Below, piece by piece: positions 17,758 to 26,707 of a stretch of 64,000 nucleotides of DNA (its first letter is position 1; each line of letters starts with the position of its first letter). Source of the DNA: Fictibacillus arsenicus (GTDB lineage: Bacteria; Bacillota; Bacilli; Bacillales; Fictibacillaceae). Under the pieces are notes generated by a model. That model did no database searches and was not told the origin of the DNA. It saw only the letters and a list, made by a program, of their open reading frames with translations. The stretch covers positions 310,001-374,000 of the forward strand of contig NZ_MQMF01000001.1 of the NCBI RefSeq assembly GCF_001999465.1, read 5' to 3'. The translations under genes were made by a program, and so were the position numbers.

Positions 17758-17783
17758 TTTCCCGAGTTTATATCAAAGGAAAC
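17758..17783 (-). promoter_or_regulatory. Candidate SigB promoter of ytxGHJ
   Basis: GTTTCC (17778-17783), 14 bases, GGGAAA (17758-17763). It fits the general-stress consensus GTTTAA-N12-15-GGGTAT only in part. Support comes from known SigB control of ytxGHJ in B. subtilis. Confidence 0.45.
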
Positions 17784-17833
17784 GTGTTTTATTAAGTATT
17801 CTTGGCATAAAGCTAAATTCCTTTAATAGAACA

Positions 17834-17861
17834 TTACAAATTGTTTAAATTAAGTTAAAAT
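17834..17861 (+). promoter_or_regulatory. Candidate ampS promoter
   Basis: TTACAA (17834-17839), 16 bases, TAAAAT (17856-17861), 36 bases before the ATG. Confidence 0.5.
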
Positions 17862-17897
17862 AAAGAAGATATTAAATATATAGGGGGATTATTCAAC

Positions 17898-19010
17898 ATG
17901 AGAGATCCGCGAATTCAGCAACTCGCAAAAAATTTAATTACATACTCGGTAAACTTGCAAAAAGGTGAAAAAGTTCTCATCGAAAACTTCGGACTGCAAA
18001 AAGAATTAGTAAATGCATTAGTACAAGAAGCATATGCAGCTGGTGGTTTTCCTTTTGTATTGCTAAAGGATCATTCAGTAATGCGTGCACAGTATACTCA
18101 AGCATCAGAAGAACAAATGGAGATGATCGCAAAGCACGAAGGTGAATTGATGAGTCAGATGGATGCATATATTGGACTCCGTTCAGGCGACAACATCAAC
18201 GAAATGTCTGATGTACCTTCTGAAAAGATGGCACTTTATGAAAAAACAATTTTTGCAATGCACCGCAAGATTCGTATTAAGAAAACAAAATGGTGTGTTC
18301 TTCGTTACCCTAATGCTTCTATGGCACAATCAGCCAGCATGAGTACTGAAGCATTTGAGGATTTCTATTTTGAAGTCTGCAACCTTGACTACGGCAAGAT
18401 GGATGAAGCAATGACTGCCCTTAAAGATTTAATGGATAAAACAGATAAAGTTCGTATCACAGGTCCAGGCACAGATTTGTCGTTCTCTATTAAAAATATT
18501 CCATCTATCAAGTGTTCTGGCCAGAATAACATTCCTGATGGAGAGGTATTTACAGCTCCAGTTAAAGATTCAGTAAACGGAACGATTTCTTATAATACTC
18601 CTTCACCTTACAATGGCTTCACATTTGAAAATGTACAATTAACTTTTGAAAATGGGAAAATTGTAAAGGCAACAGCAAACGATTCAGAGCGTATCAACAA
18701 AATCTTTGATACTGATGAAGGTTCGCGTTATGTTGGTGAATTTGCGATTGGAGTAAATCCATTTATTAAGCACCCTATGAAAGATATTTTATTTGATGAG
18801 AAGATCGATGGAAGCTTCCACTTCACACCAGGTCAAGCGTATGAAGAGGCATATAACGGAAATGAATCTAACATTCACTGGGATATGGTAATGATTCAGC
18901 GTCCTGATTACGGCGGTGGAGAAATCTATTTTGACGATATTTTAATCCGTAAAGATGGTGTATTCGTATTACCAGAACTTGAACAGTTGAATCCAGAAAA
19001 CTTAAAGTAA
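17898..19010 (+). CDS. ampS: Aminopeptidase, M29 (AmpS) family
   Basis: Metal-dependent leucyl/general aminopeptidase of the thermophilic M29 family, 370 aa. The metal site is visible: Glu in NIPDGEVFT, Glu in GEFAIGVNP, His in FHFTPG, and His and Asp in IHWDMV; the C-terminal block PDYGGGEIYFDD is also typical. ATG at 17898 with SD GGGGGA. It is a single gene between ytxG (divergent) and murC (convergent), flanked by its own promoter and terminator. The cytoplasmic peptidase role in peptide turnover follows from the family. Confidence 0.9.
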   Translation: MRDPRIQQLAKNLITYSVNLQKGEKVLIENFGLQKELVNALVQEAYAAGGFPFVLLKDHSVMRAQYTQASEEQMEMIAKHEGELMSQMDAYIGLRSGDNINEMSDVPSEKMALYEKTIFAMHRKIRIKKTKWCVLRYPNASMAQSASMSTEAFEDFYFEVCNLDYGKMDEAMTALKDLMDKTDKVRITGPGTDLSFSIKNIPSIKCSGQNNIPDGEVFTAPVKDSVNGTISYNTPSPYNGFTFENVQLTFENGKIVKATANDSERINKIFDTDEGSRYVGEFAIGVNPFIKHPMKDILFDEKIDGSFHFTPGQAYEEAYNGNESNIHWDMVMIQRPDYGGGEIYFDDILIRKDGVFVLPELEQLNPENLK

Positions 19011-19018
19011 TATGAATG

Positions 19019-19052
19019 AGACCGCCTAAAAGTTAATTTAGGCGGTCTTTTC
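19019..19052 (+). terminator. ampS terminator
   Basis: Perfect 12-bp stem AGACCGCCTAAA with its complement, six-base loop, then TTTTC. Confidence 0.9.
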
Positions 19053-19109
19053 AAATGTCCTTTAAATGCTTTTAGTTTTATGAGCTATATTCAAATCTAC
19101 AACGAAAAA

Positions 19110-19144
19110 AGCTGACACCATAATAATTTCATTATAGGTCAGCT
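19110..19144 (-). terminator. murC terminator
   Basis: AGCTGAC ... GTCAGCT outer stem with inner CC/GG and ATAAT/ATTAT pairs. A T run follows on the minus strand and a longer one on the plus strand, so it may work both ways. Confidence 0.85.
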
Positions 19145-19154
19145 TCTTTTTTTC

Positions 19155-20462
19155 CTATGGAGTTGCTGTAAGTGCTTCTTCGTATGCTCTTTGGAACTTT
19201 TGGATGTCTCCAGCTCCCATAAATAGAAGTACACCATTATCAAATTTCTTAAGAACATCGATGGTATCTTCTGAAATAAGCTCCGCATTAGGAATCTTTT
19301 CTTTAAGATTATCAATAGATAGATTGCCTGCATTTTCTCGTGCGGAACCAAATATATCACAAAGGTATACATGGTCAGCTTCACTCAGGCTCTCTGCAAA
19401 TTCATCAAGAAAAGTTTTTGTTCGGGTAAACGTGTGCGGCTGGAAAATAGCAACCACTTCACGATTTTTATACTTATATTTTGTAGCTTCAATCGTAACT
19501 TTAATTTCAGTCGGATGATGCGCATAGTCATCAATCAAGATTTGATCGCCAACTGCTTTTTCTGAAAATCTGCGCTTCACACCAGAAAAGCTCTTTAACT
19601 GCTCTTTAATAATATCCATTGGCAGTGTTTCGTAATGACAGATCGCGATAACCGCTAGTGCATTTAATACATTATGAGTTCCGTATCCAGGAATCTGGAA
19701 CGTACCATAAAACGTATTGCGCACAAATACATCAAAAGTCGTTCCTTCATCACCGCGTTGAATGTTTTTAGCCTGAAAATCATTATGATCTTCAAATCCG
19801 TAAAATACAACGGGAACTTGAGCATGAATTTGTTGAAGATTGGCATCATCACCACATGCGATAATCGCTTTTTTTACTTGCATCGCCATCTGCTGGAATG
19901 CGCTGATTACATCATTCAAATCAGAAAAGTAATCAGGATGATCAAAGTCGATGTTTGTAATGATTGCATAGTCTGGTTCGTATGAAAGAAAATGTCTTCG
20001 GTATTCACACGCTTCGAACACGAAGTACTCACTGCCCATGCTTCCTTTTCCAGTTCCATCACCAATAAGGAAAGAAGTCGGCTTTGCCGCCCCTACTACA
20101 TGTGCAAGCAATCCTGTCGTTGAAGTTTTTCCGTGCGAACCCGTAACGGCGATAGAAGTAAAGTTAGAAAGAAATTCACCAAGAAAATGATGATATCTGT
20201 GAATTGGTATATTCTTTTCATTTGCCGCTTGAATTTCTTCATGCTGCTCACCAAATGCATTACCTGCAATAATGGTTTGACCTTCTTGAATGTTATTTTT
20301 GTCAAACGGTAAAACAGGAATGTTTCTCTCTTCCAGCGCTGACTGCGTAAAGATGTATTGAGTAATATCAGATCCTTGTACATCATGACCCATGTCATGA
20401 AGGATTTGTGCCAACGGGCTCATCCCTGTCCCTTTAATTCCAATAAAATGGTATTGTGTCAT
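19155..20462 (-). CDS. murC: UDP-N-acetylmuramate-L-alanine ligase
   Basis: Adds L-Ala to UDP-MurNAc, the first amino acid of the peptidoglycan stem peptide, with ATP. 435 aa. An N-terminal Rossmann-like UDP-binding domain ([16 protein letters not shown]) is followed by the Mur ligase ATP loop ([12 protein letters not shown], about 105-116), the central domain ([12 protein letters not shown]) and a C-terminal domain with DDYAHHPTE and [12 protein letters not shown] at 20462 with SD GGAGGGC. As in B. subtilis it lies near sftA and the ytx genes. Confidence 0.96.
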   Translation of the reverse strand: MTQYHFIGIKGTGMSPLAQILHDMGHDVQGSDITQYIFTQSALEERNIPVLPFDKNNIQEGQTIIAGNAFGEQHEEIQAANEKNIPIHRYHHFLGEFLSNFTSIAVTGSHGKTSTTGLLAHVVGAAKPTSFLIGDGTGKGSMGSEYFVFEACEYRRHFLSYEPDYAIITNIDFDHPDYFSDLNDVISAFQQMAMQVKKAIIACGDDANLQQIHAQVPVVFYGFEDHNDFQAKNIQRGDEGTTFDVFVRNTFYGTFQIPGYGTHNVLNALAVIAICHYETLPMDIIKEQLKSFSGVKRRFSEKAVGDQILIDDYAHHPTEIKVTIEATKYKYKNREVVAIFQPHTFTRTKTFLDEFAESLSEADHVYLCDIFGSARENAGNLSIDNLKEKIPNAELISEDTIDVLKKFDNGVLLFMGAGDIQKFQRAYEEALTATP

Positions 20463-20694
20463 GTAAAGCCCTCCACAAAAAGAACACCTTCTAAAAGGCC
20501 TATTTGTATTATTATATGCCTGATTACTTGAATGGTTATATCTTACAAATTACAGGCTGATTCAAATACTTGAACCATTATAGCAAAAATAAAGTTTCAT
20601 CACCATGATAGACAGATGATAAGATTCTAATAGTCCGATATTAAAAGAATACCTTCCTATAACTTCACCAAAAAAAGGAATATTTAATCTAAAG

Positions 20695-21792
20695 CTATTC
20701 TACACGTTCAAGTCTAGGATTATGTCGATAGATTCTTCCTGCTTTTGCTTGATGATTATCATGCATCAGGACATTGTCGCCTGTAAATCCAATATTGATC
20801 TTTAATAGATTACTGCCTACACCATAAATATCTACAGGAACCTTTTGCTCTTCAAATTGTTCGATTCTTTCTTTTTTGAATCCGCCGCTTACAACAATTT
20901 TTACATGCTGAAAGCCTTCTTCATCTAGAGCATTACGAAGTGCAAAGATCAACTCAGGGTTAACGCCTCTTGGATCAAAAGAACCAAGCACGTCTGGGTT
21001 TCTAAAAAAGTATTGATCAACCATCGTACGTGAAGTATCAACCCTTACCCCTTTTAGCGTGTCCCCAAACTCTCTCGCTACTTTCAGAGCATCTGTAATG
21101 ACATCGTTGTTGTAATCGACAAGAGAGATCAGATCATCTTCAGGATATTTCGCATGGTATGCTTTCGTAGCTTCAACAATATCGCCATTAAAAATTTGTA
21201 TAAGAGCATGAGGCATAGTACCCATACCTTTTTTGCCCCACCATTCATTCATAGCATGAGTAGCTTGTGCAGTTGAGCCCCCGATATAGGATGCATATCC
21301 ATCACCAGCCTGCTGAGCAAAGTGATCGTCCCTGTCACCCATAAAAATCACAGGCTTTTGGATACCGGATTTGCTCGCAGCTTTCACTACATTATAAACA
21401 TTCGTGGCTACTGACGTTCTTCTGGCTAGGATTCCATCAATCATCCCTTCGAGAAAGCCAAAATTCTGATAGGGTCCTTTTATAGTGAGTACTGTTTCAA
21501 AAGGTGAAATTTTATCGCCGTCTTTCAGCGAATAGATTTCTAGAGAGTCAGGATCTTTAGCAAACGTCTTTATAAGAGCGATCGCCTCATCCGAACCACA
21601 TAAAACAGCCTCGCTTTTTTGGAAAAATTGCATCGTTACCATATTATCAGGTTTAAACGATTCTACTATTTCACAGGTTTTAAGAAAATAAACAGCAGAG
21701 AACCATCCCTCTCCGATCCGTTCATCAAATTTAAATGTTTTATTCGTCAGCCGCTTAATCTTTCCCTGCAGCTTTAATTCTATTTCTTTCAT
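20695..21792 (-). CDS. Nicotinate phosphoribosyltransferase (short form)
   Basis: NAD salvage: nicotinate + PRPP to nicotinate mononucleotide. 365 aa, the shorter variant of the family rather than the ~490-aa PncB/YueK form. Recognisable blocks are RIGEGWFSAVYF, the GDRDDHF / DGYASYIGGSTAQATHAM substrate region, GVRVDTSR, and the phosphate-binding IVVSGGF with YGVGSNL. ATG at 21792 with SD GAGGAGTA, downstream of a good promoter. Between its stop and murC are ~230 bases with no clear signal. Confidence 0.88.
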   Translation of the reverse strand: MKEIELKLQGKIKRLTNKTFKFDERIGEGWFSAVYFLKTCEIVESFKPDNMVTMQFFQKSEAVLCGSDEAIALIKTFAKDPDSLEIYSLKDGDKISPFETVLTIKGPYQNFGFLEGMIDGILARRTSVATNVYNVVKAASKSGIQKPVIFMGDRDDHFAQQAGDGYASYIGGSTAQATHAMNEWWGKKGMGTMPHALIQIFNGDIVEATKAYHAKYPEDDLISLVDYNNDVITDALKVAREFGDTLKGVRVDTSRTMVDQYFFRNPDVLGSFDPRGVNPELIFALRNALDEEGFQHVKIVVSGGFKKERIEQFEEQKVPVDIYGVGSNLLKINIGFTGDNVLMHDNHQAKAGRIYRHNPRLERVE

Positions 21793-21852
21793 CTATTTAC
21801 TCCTCATGACTTTTTCATGGTTAATAACAGAAGGGAACTATTCCCCACACTA

Positions 21853-21881
21853 TAATAGCCGACAAGACCCAATAACTCAAG
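21853..21881 (-). promoter_or_regulatory. Promoter of nicotinate phosphoribosyltransferase gene
   Basis: TTGAGT (21876-21881), 17-base spacer, TATTAT (21853-21858), 60 bases upstream of the ATG. Confidence 0.65.
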
Positions 21882-21937
21882 GAAATCATTTATGATGGGC
21901 TTTTTCATTGGATGAAGAACATTCATCGGAAATTAGA

Positions 21938-21963
21938 AAAACTGGCGGAAGCTCCGCCAGTTT
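21938..21963 (-). terminator. Terminator downstream of sftA
   Basis: AAACTGGCGGA and its complement around a short loop, with T runs on both sides. On the minus strand it would end the sftA transcript after the repeat copy at 21983-22188. Confidence 0.8.
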
Positions 21964-21982
21964 ATTCTTTCTTTTAAGGCTC

Positions 21983-22188
21983 TTTTCTAAAAGATAGTTG
22001 CTTATAAGTAGTTTTGTTCATTCACTTCACTGACAAGTTGATTGGAGTGCAAGGTGCGAGACTCCTGCGGGACGAGTGTGGCAGGTGAGACTCCTAATGG
22101 CTCAGAGCGGCAGGAGGCTCACCGCACGCCCCGCGGAAAGCGAGCATCCTGGAACGGAAATCAACTACTTTCAAAATCAACAAAGTTT
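21983..22188 (+). repeat. GC-rich palindromic interspersed element, copy A (short class)
   Basis: Core 22035-22171 begins AAGTTGATTGGAGTGCAAGG and ends GGAACGGAAATCAACTACTT. Inside, GGTGAGACTCC pairs with GGAGGCTCACC and the CCCGCGGAAAGCGAGCATCC block is present. Flanks starting TTCTAAAAGATAGTTGCTT and ending CAAAATCAACAAAG are shared with other copies and form imperfect terminal inverted repeats. The element lies between the sftA stop and its terminator. Open frames inside it are shadows of GC-rich sequence. Confidence 0.9.
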
Positions 22189-22192
22189 CATC

Positions 22193-24841
22193 TTAATCTA
22201 CTTGACTGTATAAACGATTCTCTAATTCTTCTTGTGTAAGAAGAACATGCCTTGGTTTGCTTCCCATCGCCTCAGAAACTAATCCAAAGCTCTCCATCAT
22301 ATCAACAAGTCTCGCTGCTCGGTTATAGCCGATTCTAAACCTGCGCTGCAGACTGGAAGAAGATGCGGCTCCTACTTCGATCACATAGTAGCATGCTTCT
22401 TCAAAAAGCTCATCTTCAACCTCCGTTGTTTGCTGATGCTGAATCAGTTCCTCGCGTGTAAATAGATAATCTGTTTTATATTCTTCTTTCACATATCGCG
22501 TTACTTCTTCAATCTCTTCATCCGATACGAAGGTACCTTGAATACGTACGGCTTTATTCGATCCATTTTCCATAAATAGCATATCACCGCGGCCTAATAA
22601 ACGTTCAGCCCCGCTCATATCTAAAATCGTTCGTGAATCAATAGCAGATGAAACTGCAAATGCTGTCCGAGTCGGCACATTCGCTTTTATCAAACCAGTA
22701 ATAACATCTACCGACGGCCGCTGAGTCGCAAGAAGCAGATGAATACCGCATGCTCTAGCCTTTTGGGCAATTCTGCAGATGGCTTCTTCTACTTCCTGTG
22801 GAGATACCATCATTAAATCAGCAAGCTCATCAATAACGACTACAATATAAGGCATCTTGTTCTGATAGAGCCTCTCCTGCTCCATCTTTTCGTTATACCG
22901 TTTGATTTCTCTTACACCCGTTTTTGCAAACTCTTCGTAGCGTCGTTCCATTTCTTCAACAGCCCATTTTAGAGCGGCAGTCGCTTCTTTTGCATCGGTT
23001 ATAACCGGTGTAACAAGATGAGGAATATGATTGTAAGGCGCAAGTTCAACCATTTTAGGATCAACGAGCAACAGCCTTACCTCATCTGGTTTCGCTTTAT
23101 ATAACAAGCTTACTAATATGGAGTTAATGCAGACACTCTTACCTGATCCTGTTGCACCTGCAATTAAACCATGCGGCATCTTTTGCAAGTCAGTTACAAC
23201 AGGAGCTCCCGAAATATCAAGACCTAAGGCAACTGTTAAAGATGAAGCTGAATCTCTAAACACCTCATGCTCAATAATTTCACGCAAGAATACCGCCCTG
23301 CTATGCTGATTCGGCACTTCAATACCTATTGCATTTTTACCAGGTATTGGCGCTTCAATACGGATATCTCTTGCGGCAAGACTTAACTTAATGTCATCCG
23401 TTAAATTCGTGATTTTGTTAACCTTGACGCCCGGTGCCGGCTGAACTTCAAATCTAGTTACAGCAGGCCCTTTTGTCATGTGAACAACTTTTGCATTCAC
23501 GTTAAAATTATCTAATGTTGACTGAAGAGTATGTTTTTGTTCATTCAGCCAAATATCATCATCTTCTAGTGATACAGCCGCCTTATTTAAGAATGATAAG
23601 GGAACAAATAACTGCTTGGTATCATTTACTGTTCTTTTTGGTCTTGTATGAGTGGCAGGCGGTTGAGGTTTCACTGTTGTTTGTTCTTTTTTAGGCTGGG
23701 ACATGCTTGTCTGTCTGTCCTTTTTTAGCATCAGCACATTAAAAGGAACATACTGTCCGCCGCTTCTTGGTGTTTCACGTTTTATAACTGGAGCCGATTC
23801 TTGTTGTACTTCTTTCTCTTGCTCGATTTTTTCTTGTTGTACTGGTTCAGATTCAGTAGAAGAAAACTCACTTACACTGTTTCTTTTCTCTTCCTGCTGA
23901 ACCGGTTCTTCAAAGATCTCTGTCGCTTTTTCCTGATGGAAAACCTGTGTTTCCTCAGTAAGCATTTCTTGATCTTGTTCTTGTCTCAACTCTTGTTCTT
24001 GTTTAAATACTTGTTCTTGTTCGAATTCCAATAGAGGTTCAGCTTTTCGGTTTTCTTGAACAATTAGTTCTTGATCCACAAAATCTTCATCAGAAGTTAC
24101 AGGATCAGATACAACATTTTCTCTTATTTCTTCTGAAACAGAAACGATTTCTTCAGGTGCTGAAGGAAGTGCTTCATCTACTGATTTCAAAAGTTCTTCC
24201 GCAATCGAGTTCGTTGGGGGTATGTCTCTCCCAATAAATAAAATCCCTTCAGGTTTCCGCTTTCCATAGCCATAGACAGGTGACGGCACATCAGTAGGAG
24301 TAAACCTTGATTTAACCTCTGAAACCGAATCTTTTGCATCGTTTGTTGGCTTATGTGAGTTTTTATTCTTTTTCTCAAAGCCATAAACTGGCGATGGAAC
24401 GTGCGTAGCCTTAAATGCCGGTCGTTTTGGTTCTGGTTTCTTTTGATTCGGGGCCATAGAAGATGATCTTCTACTTTCACTTCTAGCTGACCTTTCTTCT
24501 CTGCGGACTACCTGCTCTTTCTCAAAATTATTTTCTCTTGGCTGATATGTATTTCGCTGGACTTGAGCTTTATGGCTTGTTTTTTCATCAGGTATGACCG
24601 GAAAACGGAAAGGAGCGTTCTCTGGATACTTATGCAGCATTTTAGCCGAATGCTGAGTATTAGGTTGAACAGGCTTTCTCCCGTTTTTGAAAGCTGGTGT
24701 TCTGACCGGCTTATGCGATGGAGTGCCTTTCTCATCTGCAGGCTGTTTTTTTACAGACTGCTCTTCTTTTTCATATAAGGATTCATCCTCATTATCATCA
24801 TCATCAAAAAACGTATTCATTAATTTTTTTATCCAACTCAT
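22193..24841 (-). CDS. sftA: DNA translocase SftA (YtpT)
   Basis: FtsK/SpoIIIE-type motor lacking the N-terminal membrane domain, 882 aa. It is soluble and septum-associated, and in B. subtilis it moves DNA away from the closing septum. The N-terminus (MSWIKKLMNTFFDDDDNED) is followed by a long low-complexity linker with two VPSPVYG(F/Y) motifs and a Gln/Glu-rich tract (about 280-400). The RecA-like motor has Walker A GATGSGKSVCIN near 560, Walker B VVVIDELADLMM and RPSVDVITG. A winged-helix gamma domain (RRFRIGYNRAARLVD) ends the protein. ATG at 24841 with SD AGGTGAG; 31 upstream in-frame codons are rejected. Confidence 0.95.
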   Translation of the reverse strand: MSWIKKLMNTFFDDDDNEDESLYEKEEQSVKKQPADEKGTPSHKPVRTPAFKNGRKPVQPNTQHSAKMLHKYPENAPFRFPVIPDEKTSHKAQVQRNTYQPRENNFEKEQVVRREERSARSESRRSSSMAPNQKKPEPKRPAFKATHVPSPVYGFEKKNKNSHKPTNDAKDSVSEVKSRFTPTDVPSPVYGYGKRKPEGILFIGRDIPPTNSIAEELLKSVDEALPSAPEEIVSVSEEIRENVVSDPVTSDEDFVDQELIVQENRKAEPLLEFEQEQVFKQEQELRQEQDQEMLTEETQVFHQEKATEIFEEPVQQEEKRNSVSEFSSTESEPVQQEKIEQEKEVQQESAPVIKRETPRSGGQYVPFNVLMLKKDRQTSMSQPKKEQTTVKPQPPATHTRPKRTVNDTKQLFVPLSFLNKAAVSLEDDDIWLNEQKHTLQSTLDNFNVNAKVVHMTKGPAVTRFEVQPAPGVKVNKITNLTDDIKLSLAARDIRIEAPIPGKNAIGIEVPNQHSRAVFLREIIEHEVFRDSASSLTVALGLDISGAPVVTDLQKMPHGLIAGATGSGKSVCINSILVSLLYKAKPDEVRLLLVDPKMVELAPYNHIPHLVTPVITDAKEATAALKWAVEEMERRYEEFAKTGVREIKRYNEKMEQERLYQNKMPYIVVVIDELADLMMVSPQEVEEAICRIAQKARACGIHLLLATQRPSVDVITGLIKANVPTRTAFAVSSAIDSRTILDMSGAERLLGRGDMLFMENGSNKAVRIQGTFVSDEEIEEVTRYVKEEYKTDYLFTREELIQHQQTTEVEDELFEEACYYVIEVGAASSSSLQRRFRIGYNRAARLVDMMESFGLVSEAMGSKPRHVLLTQEELENRLYSQVD

Positions 24842-24941
24842 TTTCTCACCTATTTCTGTTGGTTGTTTCTTTATTGTAGCGAAAATAGAAGAGAAACAAT
24901 AGTATAAATATTTATTTGAGCACATGCGGCTCAAAAAGAAG

Positions 24942-24977
24942 AATAAAAACCACTAGAATGTTCTAGCGGCTTTTATT
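24942..24977 (-). terminator. ytpQ terminator
   Basis: AATAAAA-CC-CTAGAA ... TTCTAG-GG-TTTTATT stem with a T tract on the minus strand, 19 bases after the ytpQ stop. Confidence 0.8.
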
Positions 24978-24996
24978 TTGCAACTACATTTACTGA

Positions 24997-25809
24997 TTAC
25001 TCGTTCGTTTCATCTTCTACGGGCTTATTTTTCGCTAAAATAAAGACGGGTTCAAGCTCTTTATTCTCATAAATAAAAGGTAAAGCAGTTACAGGTACGC
25101 GGCCATTCATGAAAAATTGCATAGCCATTTGGGCCAGTATGTCATATCCTTGCTTATTTTGAATATCTGCAAGAATTAATACATCTTGATGAGGTACAGC
25201 TACAGCCATCTCACCTGATATATGCTTCTTCATCTCTTCTAAGAAACTGATATTTAGAATCCTGCTCGCATCATAACCATCATTATGATTTAAGAAGAAA
25301 AAGGTATTTCCGGCTACCTGGTCCTGCTTGTAGTCTGTTGACAGACGCTTAACATTAAATCTTGCTGCATCAACAACCTGAGACTCCTCTATGTTTAAAT
25401 CCCTCATTTTATGATTCGTCAAAAGTTTATAAGTTTTGCCTAGGTCTAAAGCATAATAAATTCTGGTTTCTGCAGTGTGTTCTTGATAGAAGAGTTTCTC
25501 ACCCTCTGGTGTTTCAGCAGGAAATGATGCTGAACGTATAACAGGGAAAATACGTGAAAGAGACTCTTCATCAGCAGATAAACGAACTGCTTTCAAACCT
25601 TCCTCAACATAATAGACGAGCTCCTCTAAAAGCTGGTCTTTTCCTTTTTCCCATTTCGCACTAAGTCCGCCTAAAGAAAGAGAAACCCCTTTTCCTGTTT
25701 GCGTATCTTGTACTCTCAACGTTTCTTCTTCTCTCAGATACGTTATCTCACGTTCAGGATTTGAGAGTTTTTGTTCCAATGCCTTTTTCAGTTTAATCGT
25801 ATTACTCAA
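24997..25809 (-). CDS. ytpQ: DUF1444 family protein YtpQ
   Basis: 270 aa, matching YtpQ in length and in blocks such as ISFLEEMKKHISGEMAVAVP and LAQMAMQFFMNGRVPVTALPF. No catalytic motif or membrane segment is visible and the function is unknown. The start is TTG at 25809 behind AAAGGAGACG. In B. subtilis ytpP-ytpQ-ytpR-sftA are neighbours. Here ytpQ lies next to sftA, but ytpR is missing and queF stands between ytpQ and ytpP. Confidence 0.85.
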   Translation of the reverse strand: MSNTIKLKKALEQKLSNPEREITYLREEETLRVQDTQTGKGVSLSLGGLSAKWEKGKDQLLEELVYYVEEGLKAVRLSADEESLSRIFPVIRSASFPAETPEGEKLFYQEHTAETRIYYALDLGKTYKLLTNHKMRDLNIEESQVVDAARFNVKRLSTDYKQDQVAGNTFFFLNHNDGYDASRILNISFLEEMKKHISGEMAVAVPHQDVLILADIQNKQGYDILAQMAMQFFMNGRVPVTALPFIYENKELEPVFILAKNKPVEDETNE

Positions 25810-25851
25810 AACGATCGTCTCCTTTCATTAAGCGAGAAAGTATATCAACGT

Positions 25852-25876
25852 GAAAAACCTCCAAAAGGAGGTTTTC
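25852..25876 (-). terminator. queF terminator
   Basis: GAAAAACCTCC AAAA GGAGGTTTTC hairpin with a T tract on the minus strand, two bases past the queF stop. Confidence 0.9.
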
Positions 25877-25878
25877 AT

Positions 25879-26304
25879 TTAGTTGCTGCTATCTTCTTTA
25901 TATTCTACTACTACTTCAGTTCCTAGTCCGCCGCGTGCATTCCAGTTTCCTGTAACTTTTAAATATTTAGGTTTTAGAAGTTCTACCAAGTCTTCTTTAA
26001 TGCGGTTAGTAGCATGTTCTTGATAGATCCCTACGTTTCTGTAAGATGTTAAATAATATTTTAAAGACTTCATCTCAACTAGATCTTTGTTCGGAATATA
26101 GCTGATAATAATATCTGCAAAATCCGGAAGTCCTGACCAAGGACATACAGAAGTGAATTCTGTTGTCGGAATCGTAACCATTGTTTCTTTACCTTCATAT
26201 TCGAATGGAATCGTTTCTAAGATATCTACTAAAATAACGTTCTCATCTTGTATATCAAAACGAATTCCTTCATATTTACTGTGGTTCACTTCAACTTTTG
26301 CCAT
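25879..26304 (-). CDS. queF: NADPH-dependent preQ0 reductase QueF (variant)
   Basis: Reduces 7-cyano-7-deazaguanine (preQ0) to preQ1 in queuosine synthesis; T-fold enzyme, 141 aa (type I, unimodular). The active Cys54 lies in TSVCPWSGLPDF with Asp61. The QueF motif appears as EMKSLKYYL (77-85). The usual FHED is YQEH here (His replaced by Gln95, Glu96 kept, His97 next), and the N-terminus is shorter than in B. subtilis QueF. Start ATG 26304 with SD GAAGGGAAG. It is separated by 7 kb from queDEC and has an extended -10 promoter but no preQ1 aptamer. Confidence 0.85.
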   Translation of the reverse strand: MAKVEVNHSKYEGIRFDIQDENVILVDILETIPFEYEGKETMVTIPTTEFTSVCPWSGLPDFADIIISYIPNKDLVEMKSLKYYLTSYRNVGIYQEHATNRIKEDLVELLKPKYLKVTGNWNARGGLGTEVVVEYKEDSSN

Positions 26305-26346
26305 TCTGAAATACTTCCCTTCAATTATAAAAATAACTATACCGCT

Positions 26347-26355
26347 ATTATAACA
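26347..26355 (-). promoter_or_regulatory. Extended -10 promoter of queF
   Basis: TGTTATAAT on the minus strand, 43 bases upstream of the ATG; no convincing -35. Confidence 0.5.
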
Positions 26356-26376
26356 TACACTTTTATCCTATTAGTT

Positions 26377-26694
26377 CTAGTTATTTAATTCTTCTAAAAA
26401 GGATGTGATCTGCTCTTTTGTTTTTCTTTCTTTATTCACATAACGGCCGATTTCTTGTCCATCTTTAAATGCTACAAAACTAGGAATACCGAAGATGTCC
26501 AGTTCCTGGCATAGTTCGATTAGTTCATCACGGTCTGCATAGACGAAGTTATACTGTGGATATTCCTCTTCAATCTCAGGGAGGATTGGTTTAATAACAA
26601 CACAATCCGGACACCAATCTGCAGAGAAAACAGCTACAGTTATACCAGATTTTATCGTTTCCTGAAATTGTTCGATTGATTTAATGTTTTCCAT
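26377..26694 (-). CDS. ytpP: Thioredoxin-like protein YtpP
   Basis: 105 aa thioredoxin fold with dithiol active site WCPDC (about 27-31) and the cis-proline loop FGIPSF. A cytoplasmic disulfide reductase role is likely but its partner is unknown. ATG at 26694, 13 bases after the stop of the PTS-like gene, so probably co-transcribed with it. The B. subtilis homologue is also close to ytpQ. Confidence 0.9.
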   Translation of the reverse strand: MENIKSIEQFQETIKSGITVAVFSADWCPDCVVIKPILPEIEEEYPQYNFVYADRDELIELCQELDIFGIPSFVAFKDGQEIGRYVNKERKTKEQITSFLEELNN

Positions 26695-26707
26695 ATTAAG
26701 CAGCTCC

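Noticed and set aside
20463-20694. Regulatory element between murC and the nicotinate phosphoribosyltransferase gene
   Set aside because: Only a lone TATAAT on the minus strand (20573-20582 region) without a fitting -35, and a short AATGGTT/AACCATT pair; nothing I can support as a feature.
22042-22239. Open frame across repeat copy A (65 codons)
   Set aside because: GC-rich repeat sequence keeps frames open by chance; similar frames occur in other copies (31131-31364, 61636-61864) and none has a conserved start with an SD.
23703-24034. Plus-strand frames opposite the SftA linker
   Set aside because: Antisense shadows of the Gln/Glu-rich coding region; codon use and lack of SD speak against them.
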